Shown here one piece after another: positions 17,348-26,305 of a stretch of DNA of 64,000 nt. The position numbers were made by a program, and so were the translations under genes. Where the stretch lies: NCBI RefSeq assembly GCF_014206815.1, contig NZ_JACHNP010000002.1, forward strand, positions 744,001 to 808,000, in the 5' to 3' direction. The notes under the pieces are model-generated. The model saw only the letters and a program-made list of their open reading frames with translations. It did not search any database and had not been told where the DNA came from. Origin of the DNA: Xanthomonas sp. F10. Its GTDB lineage: Bacteria > Pseudomonadota > Gammaproteobacteria > Xanthomonadales > Xanthomonadaceae. Position 1 is the first letter of the stretch, and each line of letters starts with the position of its first letter.

Positions 17348-17620
17348 TTACAACGGCAACGCCGGCTTGCGCACCACCCGGTACTCGCCATCGACGACAT
17401 GCCGGCGCGCGGTGGCCGGGCGCTTGCCGCGCTGGCTCAGCAGCTTCATGGCGATGCCGCCCAGGATCATTGCCGCACCCACGAACACGCTGACGAACAC
17501 CAGCCCGGCCAGGATCGCCAGGCCGAGCAGGCCGACCGCCAGCTTGACCAGCGGATGGCGCGGCTTGCGCGGCGCGAAGACATGCCGGAATTGGTCGAAA
17601 TTGAAGAGGCGAGCACGCAT
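17348..17620 (-). CDS. Small membrane protein of unknown function
   Basis: This 90-residue protein has a basic N terminus (MRARLFNFDQFRHVFAPRKPRHP) and one or two closely spaced hydrophobic segments (about residues 25-58, LAVGLLGLAILAGLVFVSVFVGAAMIL). A basic tail ends YRVVRKPALPL. The charge distribution suggests an inner-membrane protein with both ends in the cytoplasm. I do not recognise a domain. Its 5' side is an AT-richer stretch (17640-17710) that could hold its promoter. Its 3' end meets an intergenic repeat copy. Confidence 0.7.
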   Translation of the reverse strand: MRARLFNFDQFRHVFAPRKPRHPLVKLAVGLLGLAILAGLVFVSVFVGAAMILGGIAMKLLSQRGKRPATARRHVVDGEYRVVRKPALPL

Positions 17621-17824
17621 GGCAGAACTCTGTTTCAGTTTGAACCGAAGGGGCGCAGTATCGGCGCTGTTTTATGTGACAGAGTGAAAACTTCGTTAAG
17701 CGAAAAATTAACACTTTGCGTTCAACCGCTTGCATGTCCTCGTGGAGTGAAGCCGCGCACCGGCGCGGGGGCTCGCGCGTCCGTGCCAGAATTGCGGCCC
17801 CATCGCTGTGCGCGCCTGTAGCCC

Positions 17825-18163
17825 ATGACCGACCCTTCCAACGTGCTGGCGTCGCTGCACGACCTCGTCCCCGGCGAACTGGCCGAGGCCGAGGCGCTGC
17901 TCGGCGGCGAGTCCGAATCGCTGCTGCTGTACCGCGAAGGCGACAGTGTGCGCGCGTGGTTGAACGTGTGCCCGCATGCCGGGCGCCGCCTGGACTGGGC
18001 GCCGGGGCAGTTCCTGAAGAGCCGCGAGGGCCATGTGGTGTGCGCCGCGCACGGCGCCGCGTTCGACCTGCAGGACGGCCTGTGCGTGTCCGGCCCGTGC
18101 CGCGGCCAGAGCCTGCACGCGGTGCCGGTGGACGTGCAGGCAGGGCAGGTGGTGCTGGTCTAG
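17825..18163 (+). CDS. Rieske [2Fe-2S] domain protein
   Basis: The 112-residue protein is a single Rieske domain. The two cluster-binding boxes are CPHAG (Cys49, His51) and CAAHG (Cys73, His76), separated as expected for the ferredoxin-like Rieske proteins. There is no signal peptide or membrane anchor, so it is soluble and cytoplasmic. Such small proteins transfer electrons to oxygenases or act as nitrite-reductase-like small subunits, but no oxygenase gene lies next to it. The next gene is convergent, 31 bases away. Confidence 0.93.
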   Translation: MTDPSNVLASLHDLVPGELAEAEALLGGESESLLLYREGDSVRAWLNVCPHAGRRLDWAPGQFLKSREGHVVCAAHGAAFDLQDGLCVSGPCRGQSLHAVPVDVQAGQVVLV

Positions 18164-18194
18164 CGCGCAGGTCGCGCTTGCGATGCGGCGCGCG

Positions 18195-20063
18195 CTACAG
18201 CGCGTGCCACCAGCCCATCGACATCAGGTTGACCATCAGCACCACCACCAGGGTGTAGATCAGCGACAGCGGGCCGCCGACGCGCCACAGTTCGCGCGGC
18301 TGGTAGTTGGCCGGGCCGGTGATCATCGAGATCACCGGATTGGACGCGGTCATCAGGTTGTTGGACGCCGACAGCGCCACGATCAGCGCGAACGCGGTGG
18401 GATTGCCGCCGGCCGCCAGCGCCAGGTTGACCGCGATCGGCACCATCACGATGGTCGCGCCGACGTGGCTGATCACCAGCGAGAACGCGGTGGTCAGCAG
18501 GCCCAGCGCGATCTCCAGCGCCCACACCGGGATGCCCTCGGGCAAGCGCGCGATGGTGTGGCCGGCGACCCAGGCCGCCGCGCCGCTGCTGTCCATCGCC
18601 CAGCCCAGCGGGATCAGCCCGGCCATCAGGAACACGGTCTTCCAGTTGATCGAGGCATAGGCCTCGTCCATGCGCAGCACGCCGGTCAGCAGCATGCCGG
18701 CCACGCCGGTCATCAGGGTCAGCGCCACCGGCAGCTTGGAGGTCAGCGCGATCAGGATGGTCAGGGCGAAGATCGTCATCGCGATCTTGAACTTGTGCGG
18801 GCGGTGCTCGCCCTTGGGGTAGTCGGTGACCACCACGAAATCGCGGCTCTCCGAGGCCTGCGCCAGGTCCTGCCAGATGCTGTGGAACACCAGCATGTCG
18901 CCGGCGCGCAGCGGCACCTTGCGCACGTCCTCGCGGATCACCTGCTTGTCGCGGTTGATCGCCAGCAGGCTGATGCCGGCCTGCTTGCGCAGCCGCAACT
19001 CGGCCGCGCTCTTGCCGATGAAGCGCGAGGTCGGCGGGATCACCGCCTCGGAGATGCCGGCGCGGCTGGGGTTGAACAGGTCGCCCAGGTTGCGCAGGCG
19101 CGAGGACAGGCGCAGGAACTGGTTCTGCGCGAAATCGGCGACCTGCTGGCGCGCGCCCATCACCCCGAGCACGCTGCCGACCCAGATGCGCATGTCCGCC
19201 GGCGGTGCCAGGCGGGTGTCGTTGCCGGTCTTCAGGGCCAGCAGCAGGGGGGCGTTGTGCACGGTCTCGGCTTCGCCGAGGGTCATGCCGACCAGCGGGC
19301 TGTCGGCGCTGACGATCAGTTCGAACACATCGCCTTCGATGCCGTAGGTACGCGCGAAGTAGCTCTCGGTGCGCGCCGGGGTGACGCCGTCGTTGATCAG
19401 TCGCTCTTCTTCGGCCAGCGCCTTGTCGCCGCGCACGCGGAAGTAGATCAGCGAGGCCAGCAGCAGCGCCACGCCGATCGGCAGCGGCGCGAACATGCGC
19501 AGCGGCTCGATGGTGGCCATGCCCGAAGGCAGGTTGTTGTTGGCCGACTGCAGCAGATCGTTGAGCAGGATCAGCGGCGAGTTGCCGACCATGGTCAGTG
19601 CGCCGCCCATCACGATGGCCGCGGCGATCGGCAGCAGCAGCCGCTGCAGGGTCAGCCCGGTGCGTCCGGCCAGGCGCGAGGCCACCGGCAGGTACAGCGC
19701 CATCACCGAGGGGTTCTGCATGAACGAGGAATTGAGCCCGGCGATGGCGGTGGTGAGCAGCATCAGCCGCTCCTCGACTCCGCGCGCGCGGCGCAGCAGC
19801 CACGACGCCAGCCGGTTCAGCGCACCGGTACGCTCCAGCCCGGCACCGAGGATGGTGGTGGCGATGATGCTCATCACCGCATTACCGGAGAAACCGCTGA
19901 ACAGCTCCTCCGGCGCGATCAACCCGGTCACCCCCAGCACCACCAGCACCACCAGCGCCACCACGTCGGCACGGATCCGCTCGAACACGAACATCGCCAT
20001 GGTGAAGCCCACCAGCCCGAGCACGAGCTTCATATCGGTGGTCAGCGTCAGCGCGGTATCCAT
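18195..20063 (-). CDS. SLC13/DASS family permease with central TrkA_C domains
   Basis: The 622-residue membrane protein begins with helices typical of the divalent anion/sodium symporter family (LAPEEL-FSGFSGNAVMSII, then NSSFMQNPSVMALYLPVASR). A cytoplasmic middle part (about residues 210-390) follows that looks like two TrkA_C (RCK_C) domains, for example LVGMTLGEAE and KVPLRAGDMLVFH. The C-terminal membrane half contains the ASINWKTVFLMAGLIPLG and SASNNLMTASNP blocks that mark the transport core. It likely carries an anion such as sulfate or a dicarboxylate, with ligand control through the TrkA_C domains. The 5' end meets two repeat copies (20068, 20185), beyond which lies trmB. Confidence 0.88.
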   Translation of the reverse strand: MDTALTLTTDMKLVLGLVGFTMAMFVFERIRADVVALVVLVVLGVTGLIAPEELFSGFSGNAVMSIIATTILGAGLERTGALNRLASWLLRRARGVEERLMLLTTAIAGLNSSFMQNPSVMALYLPVASRLAGRTGLTLQRLLLPIAAAIVMGGALTMVGNSPLILLNDLLQSANNNLPSGMATIEPLRMFAPLPIGVALLLASLIYFRVRGDKALAEEERLINDGVTPARTESYFARTYGIEGDVFELIVSADSPLVGMTLGEAETVHNAPLLLALKTGNDTRLAPPADMRIWVGSVLGVMGARQQVADFAQNQFLRLSSRLRNLGDLFNPSRAGISEAVIPPTSRFIGKSAAELRLRKQAGISLLAINRDKQVIREDVRKVPLRAGDMLVFHSIWQDLAQASESRDFVVVTDYPKGEHRPHKFKIAMTIFALTILIALTSKLPVALTLMTGVAGMLLTGVLRMDEAYASINWKTVFLMAGLIPLGWAMDSSGAAAWVAGHTIARLPEGIPVWALEIALGLLTTAFSLVISHVGATIVMVPIAVNLALAAGGNPTAFALIVALSASNNLMTASNPVISMITGPANYQPRELWRVGGPLSLIYTLVVVLMVNLMSMGWWHAL

Positions 20064-20067
20064 TGGT

Positions 20068-20099
20068 GGCCGGGATTGGGGATTGGAGATTCGGGATTA
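20068..20099. repeat. CCCAATCCCGACTCCCCAAT-type repeat, copy 2 (inverted)
   Basis: The copy is in the opposite orientation (GGGATTGGGGATTGGAGATT and onward) immediately upstream of the SLC13 gene start. With copy 3 at 20185 it forms an inverted pair spanning about 145 bases between trmB and the permease. Confidence 0.8.
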
Positions 20100-20179
20100 G
20101 CTAACGGCGCTAACCGGCACCGGCCGCGGTAATGGCATGCCGCGGATGCATTGTGTCCGGAACGTGGCGGATTCGCTCT

Positions 20180-20938
20180 TCATCCCGAATCCCGACTCCC
20201 CAATCCCGGCTTGTCATACAACAAATCCCACACCCCATGCCCCAGATTCTGGCCGCGGGTCTCGAAGTGGGTCTGCGGGCGCCAGTCCGGGCGCGGCACG
20301 TGGCCGCGCGGGCCGGCGCGGTTGACCAGGCCGGGGGTGGCGTCGAGCACGTCCCACATCTGCTCGGCATAGTCGGCCCAGTCGGTGGCGCAGTGCAGGC
20401 GGCCGCCATCGCGCAGCTTGCGTACCAGCAGCGCGGCGAAGGCCGGCTGCAGCAGGCGCCGCTTGTTGTGGCGCTTCTTGTGCCAGGGGTCGGGGAAGTA
20501 GATGCGCACCTCGTCCAGGCTGCCGTCGGCGATCTCGTGCTGCAGCACCTCCACCGCGTCGTGGTGGTACAGGCGCACATGGTTGGCACCGTCCTCGGCC
20601 AGCGCATTGAGCAGGCGGCCGACGCCCGGCGCATGCACCTCGATGCCGATGTAGTCGCGGCTGGGGTCGTGCTGCGCGGCATGCCGCAAGGCGGCGCCGT
20701 TGCCGAAGCCGATCTCCAGCACCTTGGGCGCGCTGCGACCGAAGGTGGCGTCCAGATCGCGCGGCTGGCCGCTGTAATCCAGGCCGAAGCGCGGCCACAA
20801 CGCGTCGAACGCACGCTGCTGGGCCGGGGTGAAGCGGCCCTGGCGCAGCACGAAGCTGCGCACCTGGCGGTGCCCCTCCTCGACGGTGAAGGGTTTCGGC
20901 GGGGTCTTGGCGCCGGCGCTGGAGAACGGGTCGGTCAT
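20180..20938 (-). CDS. trmB: tRNA (guanine-N7)-methyltransferase TrmB
   Basis: TrmB makes m7G46 in tRNA using S-adenosylmethionine. The 252-residue protein shows the family motifs in order: RQGRFTPAQ, the SAM site [46 protein letters not shown] (the tRNA-binding/catalytic block) and the C-terminal [17 protein letters not shown]. The last residues after YDKPG are encoded by an intergenic repeat copy (20185-20212) that also supplies the stop codon, so the natural C terminus has been extended or replaced. It follows thiG at a ten-base gap on the same strand and is probably co-transcribed with thiSG, an arrangement common in this group. Confidence 0.97.
   Translation of the reverse strand: MTDPFSSAGAKTPPKPFTVEEGHRQVRSFVLRQGRFTPAQQRAFDALWPRFGLDYSGQPRDLDATFGRSAPKVLEIGFGNGAALRHAAQHDPSRDYIGIEVHAPGVGRLLNALAEDGANHVRLYHHDAVEVLQHEIADGSLDEVRIYFPDPWHKKRHNKRRLLQPAFAALLVRKLRDGGRLHCATDWADYAEQMWDVLDATPGLVNRAGPRGHVPRPDWRPQTHFETRGQNLGHGVWDLLYDKPGLGSRDSG
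20185..20212. repeat. CCCAATCCCGACTCCCCAAT-type repeat, copy 3, inside the trmB 3' end
   Basis: CGAATCCCGACTCCCCAATC and the following CCGGCTT match the repeat family. Read on the minus strand it encodes the final GLGSRDSG-like residues of TrmB, and the stop codon lies at its edge. Confidence 0.8.
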
Positions 20939-20948
20939 GCCTGCGGCC

Positions 20949-21743
20949 TCACCCGATCAGCCCATCGACCGGCGAGGAGGCGCTGGCGTAGCGCTTGCGC
21001 GGGATGCGCCCGGCCAGGAACGCCTCGCGGCCGGCTTCCACCGCCTTGCGCATGGCGCTAGCCATCAGCACCGGATTGCGCGCGCCGGCGATGGCGGTGT
21101 TCATCAGCACGCCGTCGCAGCCCAGCTCCATCGCGATCGCCGCGTCCGAGGCGGTGCCGACGCCGGCGTCGACGATGATCGGCACCTTGGCGTTGTCGAT
21201 GATCTCCAGCAGGTTGTAGCGGTTCTGGATGCCCAGGCCGGAGCCGATCGGCGCGGCCAGCGGCATCACCGCCACGCAGCCGATCTCCTCCAGGCGCTTG
21301 GCCAGGATCGGGTCGTCGCTGGTATAGACCATCACCTCGAAGCCGTCGGCCACCAGCATTTCGGCGGCCTTGAGGGTCTGCACCACGTCCGGGAACAGCG
21401 TGCGCTGGTCGCCCAGCACTTCCAGCTTGGTCAGGTTGTGGCCGTCGAGCAGTTCGCGCGCCAGCCGGCAGGTGCGTACCGCATCCTCCGCGGTGTAGCA
21501 GCCGGCGGTGTTGGGCAGGATGGTGTACTGCTCCGGCGGCAGCACGTCGAGCAGGTTGGGCTCGCCCGGGTTCTGGCCGATGTTGCTGCGGCGGATCGCC
21601 ACGGTGACGATCTGCGCGGCGGCGGCCTCGGTGGCCAGGCGGGTCTGTTCGAGATCGGCGAACTTGCCGGTGCCGGTGAGCAGGCGCGAACGGTAGGGTT
21701 TGCCGGCGATCACCAGCGCATCGTGGGGGGCGGGAGCGTTCAT
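20949..21743 (-). CDS. thiG: Thiazole synthase ThiG
   Basis: ThiG condenses deoxyxylulose phosphate, dehydroglycine and the sulfur of ThiS thiocarboxylate to form the thiazole of thiamine. The 264-residue protein is a TIM barrel with the family blocks [47 protein letters not shown], the Schiff-base lysine region [25 protein letters not shown] and [21 protein letters not shown] near the C terminus. The ATG at 21743 opens on [14 protein letters not shown], and the longer upstream frame is not conserved in character. It follows thiS by 64 bases and precedes trmB by ten. Confidence 0.98.
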   Translation of the reverse strand: MNAPAPHDALVIAGKPYRSRLLTGTGKFADLEQTRLATEAAAAQIVTVAIRRSNIGQNPGEPNLLDVLPPEQYTILPNTAGCYTAEDAVRTCRLARELLDGHNLTKLEVLGDQRTLFPDVVQTLKAAEMLVADGFEVMVYTSDDPILAKRLEEIGCVAVMPLAAPIGSGLGIQNRYNLLEIIDNAKVPIIVDAGVGTASDAAIAMELGCDGVLMNTAIAGARNPVLMASAMRKAVEAGREAFLAGRIPRKRYASASSPVDGLIG

Positions 21744-21807
21744 CGGCGGATTATCGCCCATCGCACCGGCCCTGCCGAGTCCGCGCCGCGGCGCGCGGCG
21801 GCGCGAT

Positions 21808-22008
21808 TCAGCCCCCGCCCAGCGCGTGCACGATCTCGACCCGGTCGCCGGCATGCAGTTCGTGCGCGGCGTGTGCCCCGCGCGGCACGATCTCGCCGTT
21901 GACCTCGACCGCGACCCGTCGCTGTCCCAGCCCCTCGGCCTGCAGCAGCGCGGCCACCGTGGTGGCCGGCGCCAGCGTGCATTGTCTGCCGTTCAATTCG
22001 ATGTTCAT
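21808..22008 (-). CDS. thiS: Sulfur carrier protein ThiS
   Basis: The 66-residue ubiquitin-like protein starts [12 protein letters not shown] and contains [26 protein letters not shown], typical of ThiS, then [13 protein letters not shown]. The C-terminal Gly-Gly is adenylated and thiocarboxylated before sulfur transfer to ThiG; here there is one additional Gly, as in many relatives. The start is set by this alignment, because the frame stays open far upstream (to 22278). It is the first gene of the thiS-thiG-trmB run. Confidence 0.95.
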   Translation of the reverse strand: MNIELNGRQCTLAPATTVAALLQAEGLGQRRVAVEVNGEIVPRGAHAAHELHAGDRVEIVHALGGG

Positions 22009-22192
22009 GCCATCATTGTGCAATGCGCGCCCACCGGCGTGCGAGTCGTGTTCTTGCGGCAGTGCAACGTGAGCGTGTCCGGCAGAGGTGAAATGATGTC
22101 GGCCATGCGGCGACGTATGGTGCGGCCGCACCTCGGTTTCGTTCCACTTCGTGTTCCATTTCTGTGTTCCATTTCTGCCCGGGAGGGCTTCC

Positions 22193-24016
22193 ATGACTTC
22201 GTCCGTCCGTCCGCTCCGCTCGCTGCTCGCCGCCGCGATCGTGCTCGCCGCCGCGCCTGCGTTCGCGCAGTCCACCACCTACAGCCGCACCGTGTTCTTC
22301 GGCGACAGCCTCACCGACGCCGGCTACTACCGTCCGCTGCTGCCGGCCTCGGTGCAGGCGGTGACCGGCCAGTTCACCACCAACCCGGACTTCGTCTGGG
22401 CGCAGTACGTGGCCCAGTACTACGGCACCAACGCTGCCGCCAACGGCAACGGCCAGATCGGCGACGACTATGCCGCCGGCAATGCCCGCGTCGGCGTGGC
22501 CAACGCGAGCGCCCTGGGCGTGGCGCCGTCGCTGGCGACCCAGGCCAGCAACTACCTGGCGGCCAACGGCGGCAAGGCCGACCCGAATGCGCTGTACTCG
22601 GTGTGGGGCGGCGCCAACGACCTGTTCGCGATCGCCGGCGGTGCGCCGGTGCAGGCCACCATCGGCAATGCGGTGACCGCCGAGGTGGGCATCGTCGCCA
22701 GCCTGCAGAATGCGGGCGCGCGCTACGTCATGGTCAACAACCTGCCCGACGTCGGCATCACCCCGCGCTTCCGCGCCGGTGGCGCCGCGGCGATGGCGCA
22801 GGGCACCGCGCTGGCCACCGCCTACAACACCGCGCTGTTCTCCGGCCTCAAGAGCGCCGGGCTGCGGGTGATCCCGGTCGATACCTTCCACCTGCTGCAG
22901 GAAGTGGTGGCCAACCCGGGCACCTACGGCTTCACCAATGTCACCGGCACCGCCTGCCAGCCGCAGGTTACCGCGCAGTCGCTGACCTGCAACCCGACCA
23001 GCTACGTCAGCGCCGATGCGGCCGACACCTACGTGTTCGCCGACGGCGTGCATCCGACCGGCCGCACCCACGAACTGCTGGCGCAGTACGCGCTGTCGAT
23101 CCTGGAAGGCCCGCGCACTCAGCAGATCCTGACCCACTCGGCGCAGATGGTCGGCCGCTCGCGCGCGGACCAGGTCGCCTGGCACGTCGATGGCCGCCCG
23201 GAGGCGGACGGCGTGCGCTGGTGGGGCAACCTGCGCGGCGACATGCAGCGCTACCAGCACGGCGATCTGTACGACGGCATGGCGCCGGCCGGCCTGTTCG
23301 GCGTGGACTGGTCGCGTGGCGAGTGGGTGTTCGGCGGCTTCGGCGGCTTCGGTCGCACCGATGCCGACTTCGGCAACCGCGGCGGCGACTACACCCAGGA
23401 CGACAGCACCCTTGGCGGCTTCGCTGGCTGGTACGGCGAGCATGCCTGGGTCAACGCCCAGGTCAGCTACACCTGGCTGAGCTACGACGTCACCCGCAAG
23501 GTCAACCTCGGCCCGGCCACCATCGAGCACAAGGGCTCGCCGGACGGCAGCAACCTGACCGCGGCGCTGCAGGGCGGCTACGAGTTCGGCGAAGGCAGCT
23601 TCAAGCACGGCCCGGTGGCCGCGGCGATCTGGCAGAAGGTCAAGCTCGACGGCTACACCGAGAGCAACCCCAACTCCAGCGCGCTGGGCTACAGCGACCG
23701 CGACGTCGAGTCGATGGTCGGCCGCATCGGCTGGAAGGCCAGCATCGACGCCGGCACGGTGAAGCCGTACCTGCAGGCCACCTACGACCACGAGTTCAAG
23801 AAGAACCAGGAAGCCACCGCGTGGCTGCAGACCATGTCCGACCTGGGCGAGTACGCGGTGCCGGGCATCGACTTCGACCGCAACTACGCGTCGGTGGTGC
23901 TGGGCGCGCGGACCAAGCTGTGGGGCTTTGAGAGCAACGTCGGCATCGCCACCACCACCGGCCAGTCGCGCGCGCACGACACCTCGCTGTTCGTGAACTT
24001 CGGCGGCAGCTTCTAA
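22193..24016 (+). CDS. Autotransporter GDSL esterase/lipase (EstA-like)
   Basis: The 607-residue protein starts at ATG 22193 after GGGAGGG and opens with a signal peptide ending APAFAQS. The passenger is a GDSL hydrolase: block I VFFGDSLTDAG with nucleophile Ser39, a GGANDLF block, and block V DGVHPTGRTH with the catalytic Asp and His. From about residue 330 onward comes the autotransporter beta-barrel (alternating aromatic strands such as WWGNLRGD and YTWLSYDV), ending in phenylalanine (FVNFGGSF) as outer-membrane barrels do. It should display an esterase on the cell surface. It is divergent from thiS and monocistronic. Confidence 0.96.
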   Translation: MTSSVRPLRSLLAAAIVLAAAPAFAQSTTYSRTVFFGDSLTDAGYYRPLLPASVQAVTGQFTTNPDFVWAQYVAQYYGTNAAANGNGQIGDDYAAGNARVGVANASALGVAPSLATQASNYLAANGGKADPNALYSVWGGANDLFAIAGGAPVQATIGNAVTAEVGIVASLQNAGARYVMVNNLPDVGITPRFRAGGAAAMAQGTALATAYNTALFSGLKSAGLRVIPVDTFHLLQEVVANPGTYGFTNVTGTACQPQVTAQSLTCNPTSYVSADAADTYVFADGVHPTGRTHELLAQYALSILEGPRTQQILTHSAQMVGRSRADQVAWHVDGRPEADGVRWWGNLRGDMQRYQHGDLYDGMAPAGLFGVDWSRGEWVFGGFGGFGRTDADFGNRGGDYTQDDSTLGGFAGWYGEHAWVNAQVSYTWLSYDVTRKVNLGPATIEHKGSPDGSNLTAALQGGYEFGEGSFKHGPVAAAIWQKVKLDGYTESNPNSSALGYSDRDVESMVGRIGWKASIDAGTVKPYLQATYDHEFKKNQEATAWLQTMSDLGEYAVPGIDFDRNYASVVLGARTKLWGFESNVGIATTTGQSRAHDTSLFVNFGGSF

Positions 24017-24103
24017 GCACTGCCCGACGTCACCCGCCTTGCCCGGCTGCGTGCCGGGCAGGGTAGGGTGAGCGATGTGCCGTATAAGGGCAGCAATGCC
24101 TGT

Positions 24104-24162
24104 TGTGGGAGGGGCTTCAGCCCCGACGTCTCGGAGTGCGAGCCGTCGGGACTGAAGTCCCT
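24104..24162. repeat. REP-like inverted pair (GGCTTCAGCC type)
   Basis: GTGGGAGGGGCTTCAGCCCC at 24104 and, in opposite orientation, GTCGGGACTGAAGTCCCTTT at 24144 form a pair of short palindromes with the GCTTCAGC/ACTGAAGT core. They belong to the same family as those at 29266, 35628, 49717, 51801 and 55612. The pair lies between the esterase gene and tRNA-Gly. Confidence 0.75.
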
Positions 24163-24276
24163 TTCGCATTGCCGGCTCATGATCGCCGGCTGCTTCGGCA
24201 CCATGGCGCGCTGCAGCCCGCATCGCGCCGATTTCTTGCGCAACCCCCGTCCCAACGCATAGACTGCACCGGCAAC

Positions 24277-24350
24277 GCGGGCGTAGCTCAATGGTAGAGC
24301 TGTAGCTTCCCAAGCTACTGACGTGGGTTCGATTCCCATCGCCCGCTCCA
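24277..24350 (+). tRNA. tRNA-Gly (anticodon CCC)
   Basis: The 74 bases fold as a full tRNA. The acceptor GCGGGCG pairs with CGCCCGC, the D-arm is GCTC/GAGC, the anticodon stem GTAGC/GCTAC holds the loop TTCCCAA (anticodon CCC, reading GGG), and the T-arm is GTGGG with loop TTCGATT. The discriminator T is followed by an encoded CCA. It stands alone with no other tRNA nearby. Confidence 0.97.
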
Positions 24351-24582
24351 TGTCCTGCAAGCGTCCCGGACAAAGTGCGCGCTCCGCAATCGCCGGGCCG
24401 CTCCGCAATCGAGCGGTTGAATGTCCTGCGCCGTTCCCGCTGTCACGCCGTTCTGGTCACCTTGTACGCGTCTGGGTGATGCCCCAGTCCGCAACGGCGA
24501 CTCGGCTCGTATCGTCCTCGTCCACCCTCTCTGGTCACCGGCCGATGCTGCGCGTCTGGCACTTGCCTGCATTCCGCTGGCG

Positions 24583-25545
24583 CTAGCGAACGCGTTCCAT
24601 GCACGGGGACAAAGGAGCTTGTGGGTCTGGACCATCGGAATCGATCCCCGCAAGCCGGCGCCACAACCAGTCCGCTGCGGGCCGAAGCGTGGCGTCTTTG
24701 CGTTTCGCCACCGTGATTCGAAGCGTTTGATCGGATTTCCAGGTCGCGGAGGCCAATTCGACGAGCCGTTCCGCCGCCAGGTCGTTGATCACCATGTGCT
24801 GTGGCATGCCTCCCCATCCCAGTCCGGCGAGCAACATGCCGTAGGCGGCGCCCAGGTCGTCGATGTGCCAGACATTGGGCGAATGGAAGGACATGTCCGT
24901 TCTGGATCTTGCCGCTGGATCGAGCAATGCGATTTGCACATGGTCCTTCAGGTCTTCCGCTGCGACGGTCTTCGCGATCGCGGCCAAAGGATGACGTGCC
25001 GAGGCCACGGTAATGATGGGCACGGTGGCCACGGTCACCGCCTCCAGCTCGGGGTGAACCTCGGACGTCCCGTCCAACAAGCCGATGCTGGCCTTTCGGT
25101 CCAGCACCTTTTCCGCCGCCTCGCCTGCGTTGTGCATGAGCACGCTGGGCGAAACGGCTGGCCAGGCAGTGCTGAACGCGCGTAAGGCGCGGTAGAGGTC
25201 GCACATCGGGAACAGCGTGTCCACGGCCAGCCTGACTTCGGCCTCGGCGCCAGACGCCAGGTCTCTCGACAGCGCCTGGAACACATTCACCTCGTCGCAG
25301 ATGCGACGTGCCCGAGTCAGGAGGGCGCTGCCGGCGCTCGTGATCGCAGGGCGGTAGGCGCTTCGGTCAAAAAGCGTCACGCCCAGTTGCTCTTCCATGC
25401 GTTGAATGCTGTGGCTCACCAACGATTGCGCCTTGCCCAGTGCGCGTGCCGCAGCAGAAAAACTTCCGTGGTCGGCTGCCGCGATGAAAATGCGCAGTTG
25501 ATCGAGCGAGAACGCATCTCCATCTGGAATCTTGATGGTCATCAT
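24583..25545 (-). CDS. LysR family transcriptional regulator
   Basis: The 320-residue protein has the LysR winged helix at the N terminus (LDQLRIFIAAADHGSFSAAA, then LVSHSIQRMEEQLGVTLFDR) and a two-lobe effector domain after residue about 95. It is divergent from the azoreductase gene with only 71 bases between the two starts, the classic arrangement in which a LysR protein controls its divergent neighbour and itself. The likely inducer is a quinone, azo or related electrophilic compound, inferred only from that neighbour. The first of two adjacent ATGs (25545) is used. Confidence 0.93.
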   Translation of the reverse strand: MMTIKIPDGDAFSLDQLRIFIAAADHGSFSAAARALGKAQSLVSHSIQRMEEQLGVTLFDRSAYRPAITSAGSALLTRARRICDEVNVFQALSRDLASGAEAEVRLAVDTLFPMCDLYRALRAFSTAWPAVSPSVLMHNAGEAAEKVLDRKASIGLLDGTSEVHPELEAVTVATVPIITVASARHPLAAIAKTVAAEDLKDHVQIALLDPAARSRTDMSFHSPNVWHIDDLGAAYGMLLAGLGWGGMPQHMVINDLAAERLVELASATWKSDQTLRITVAKRKDATLRPAADWLWRRLAGIDSDGPDPQAPLSPCMERVR

Positions 25546-25616
25546 CAGGTTGGCAGCAGTTTTTTAAGTTTTCGAGCTTCGTTAGCGTAGCGCATCTTTC
25601 CTGACGGAGTTTCTCG

Positions 25617-26240
25617 ATGACACGGCTTCTCGTTCTCAACAGCAGCATCAATGTGTCTGGCTCGATTTCCCGTGCAATGGTGCATGCCTACGTGCAAGCG
25701 CACCTGCTTGCCCATCCAGCGACCGTGGTGGTGCAGCGCGACCTGGTCAAGGAACCCTTGCCGGCGATGCAGCCGGAGATGCTTCCTCTGTATCTCGGCC
25801 GGCCGGAACAGGCGGACGACGCGGCCGCGGCGCTCTGCGATGCACTGATCCGCGAGGTGGAACAGGCCGACGTCATCGTCATGGGCTTGTCGATGTACAA
25901 CTTCTCGTTGCCGGCCTCGGTCAAGGCATGGCTCGACTATGTGGTGTGTGCCGGCAAGACCTTTCGCTATACCCCAGAGGGGCCGCAAGGCCTTCTGCCG
26001 GCGGGGAAACAGGTGATCGCACTTGTCGCCAGCGGAGGCATCTATTCGCACGGCGATGGCGCAAATTACGATTACCTATTGCCCTACTTGAAAACCATCC
26101 TGTCCCTGATTGGTCTTTCTGACGTGCGAGCGGTGCGTGCGGAAGGCACGGCGCTCGGCGACGTGACGGCCATTCGAGAGAAGGCCATCGCGGAGGTCGC
26201 GGCGCTGGCGAAGCAGCTAGGACAAATGGGATCGTCGTGA
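25617..26240 (+). CDS. azoR: FMN-dependent NADH:quinone/azo oxidoreductase (AzoR-like)
   Basis: The 207-residue flavodoxin-fold protein starts at ATG 25617 after CGGAG. It shows the FMN phosphate-binding start LLVLNSSINVSGSISRAM, the middle block VIVMGLSMYNFSLPASVKAWLDYV with KTFRYTPEGPQGLL, and VASGGIYS, all typical of the AzoR (acyl carrier protein phosphodiesterase-like) family. These enzymes reduce quinones and azo compounds by two electrons and protect against electrophile stress. It is divergently paired with a LysR regulator. The gene symbol is a family-level assignment. Confidence 0.9.
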   Translation: MTRLLVLNSSINVSGSISRAMVHAYVQAHLLAHPATVVVQRDLVKEPLPAMQPEMLPLYLGRPEQADDAAAALCDALIREVEQADVIVMGLSMYNFSLPASVKAWLDYVVCAGKTFRYTPEGPQGLLPAGKQVIALVASGGIYSHGDGANYDYLLPYLKTILSLIGLSDVRAVRAEGTALGDVTAIREKAIAEVAALAKQLGQMGSS

Positions 26241-26305
26241 ATCGCGACCGCGATTGCCTGCACGGCAGTGCCTTCCAACGCCGCAAGCAAGGGCGTTGGA
26301 TTGCA

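Noticed and set aside
24104-24162. Reading the palindromes before tRNA-Gly as terminators.
   Set aside because: They have no T-run and match the REP family found at other places.
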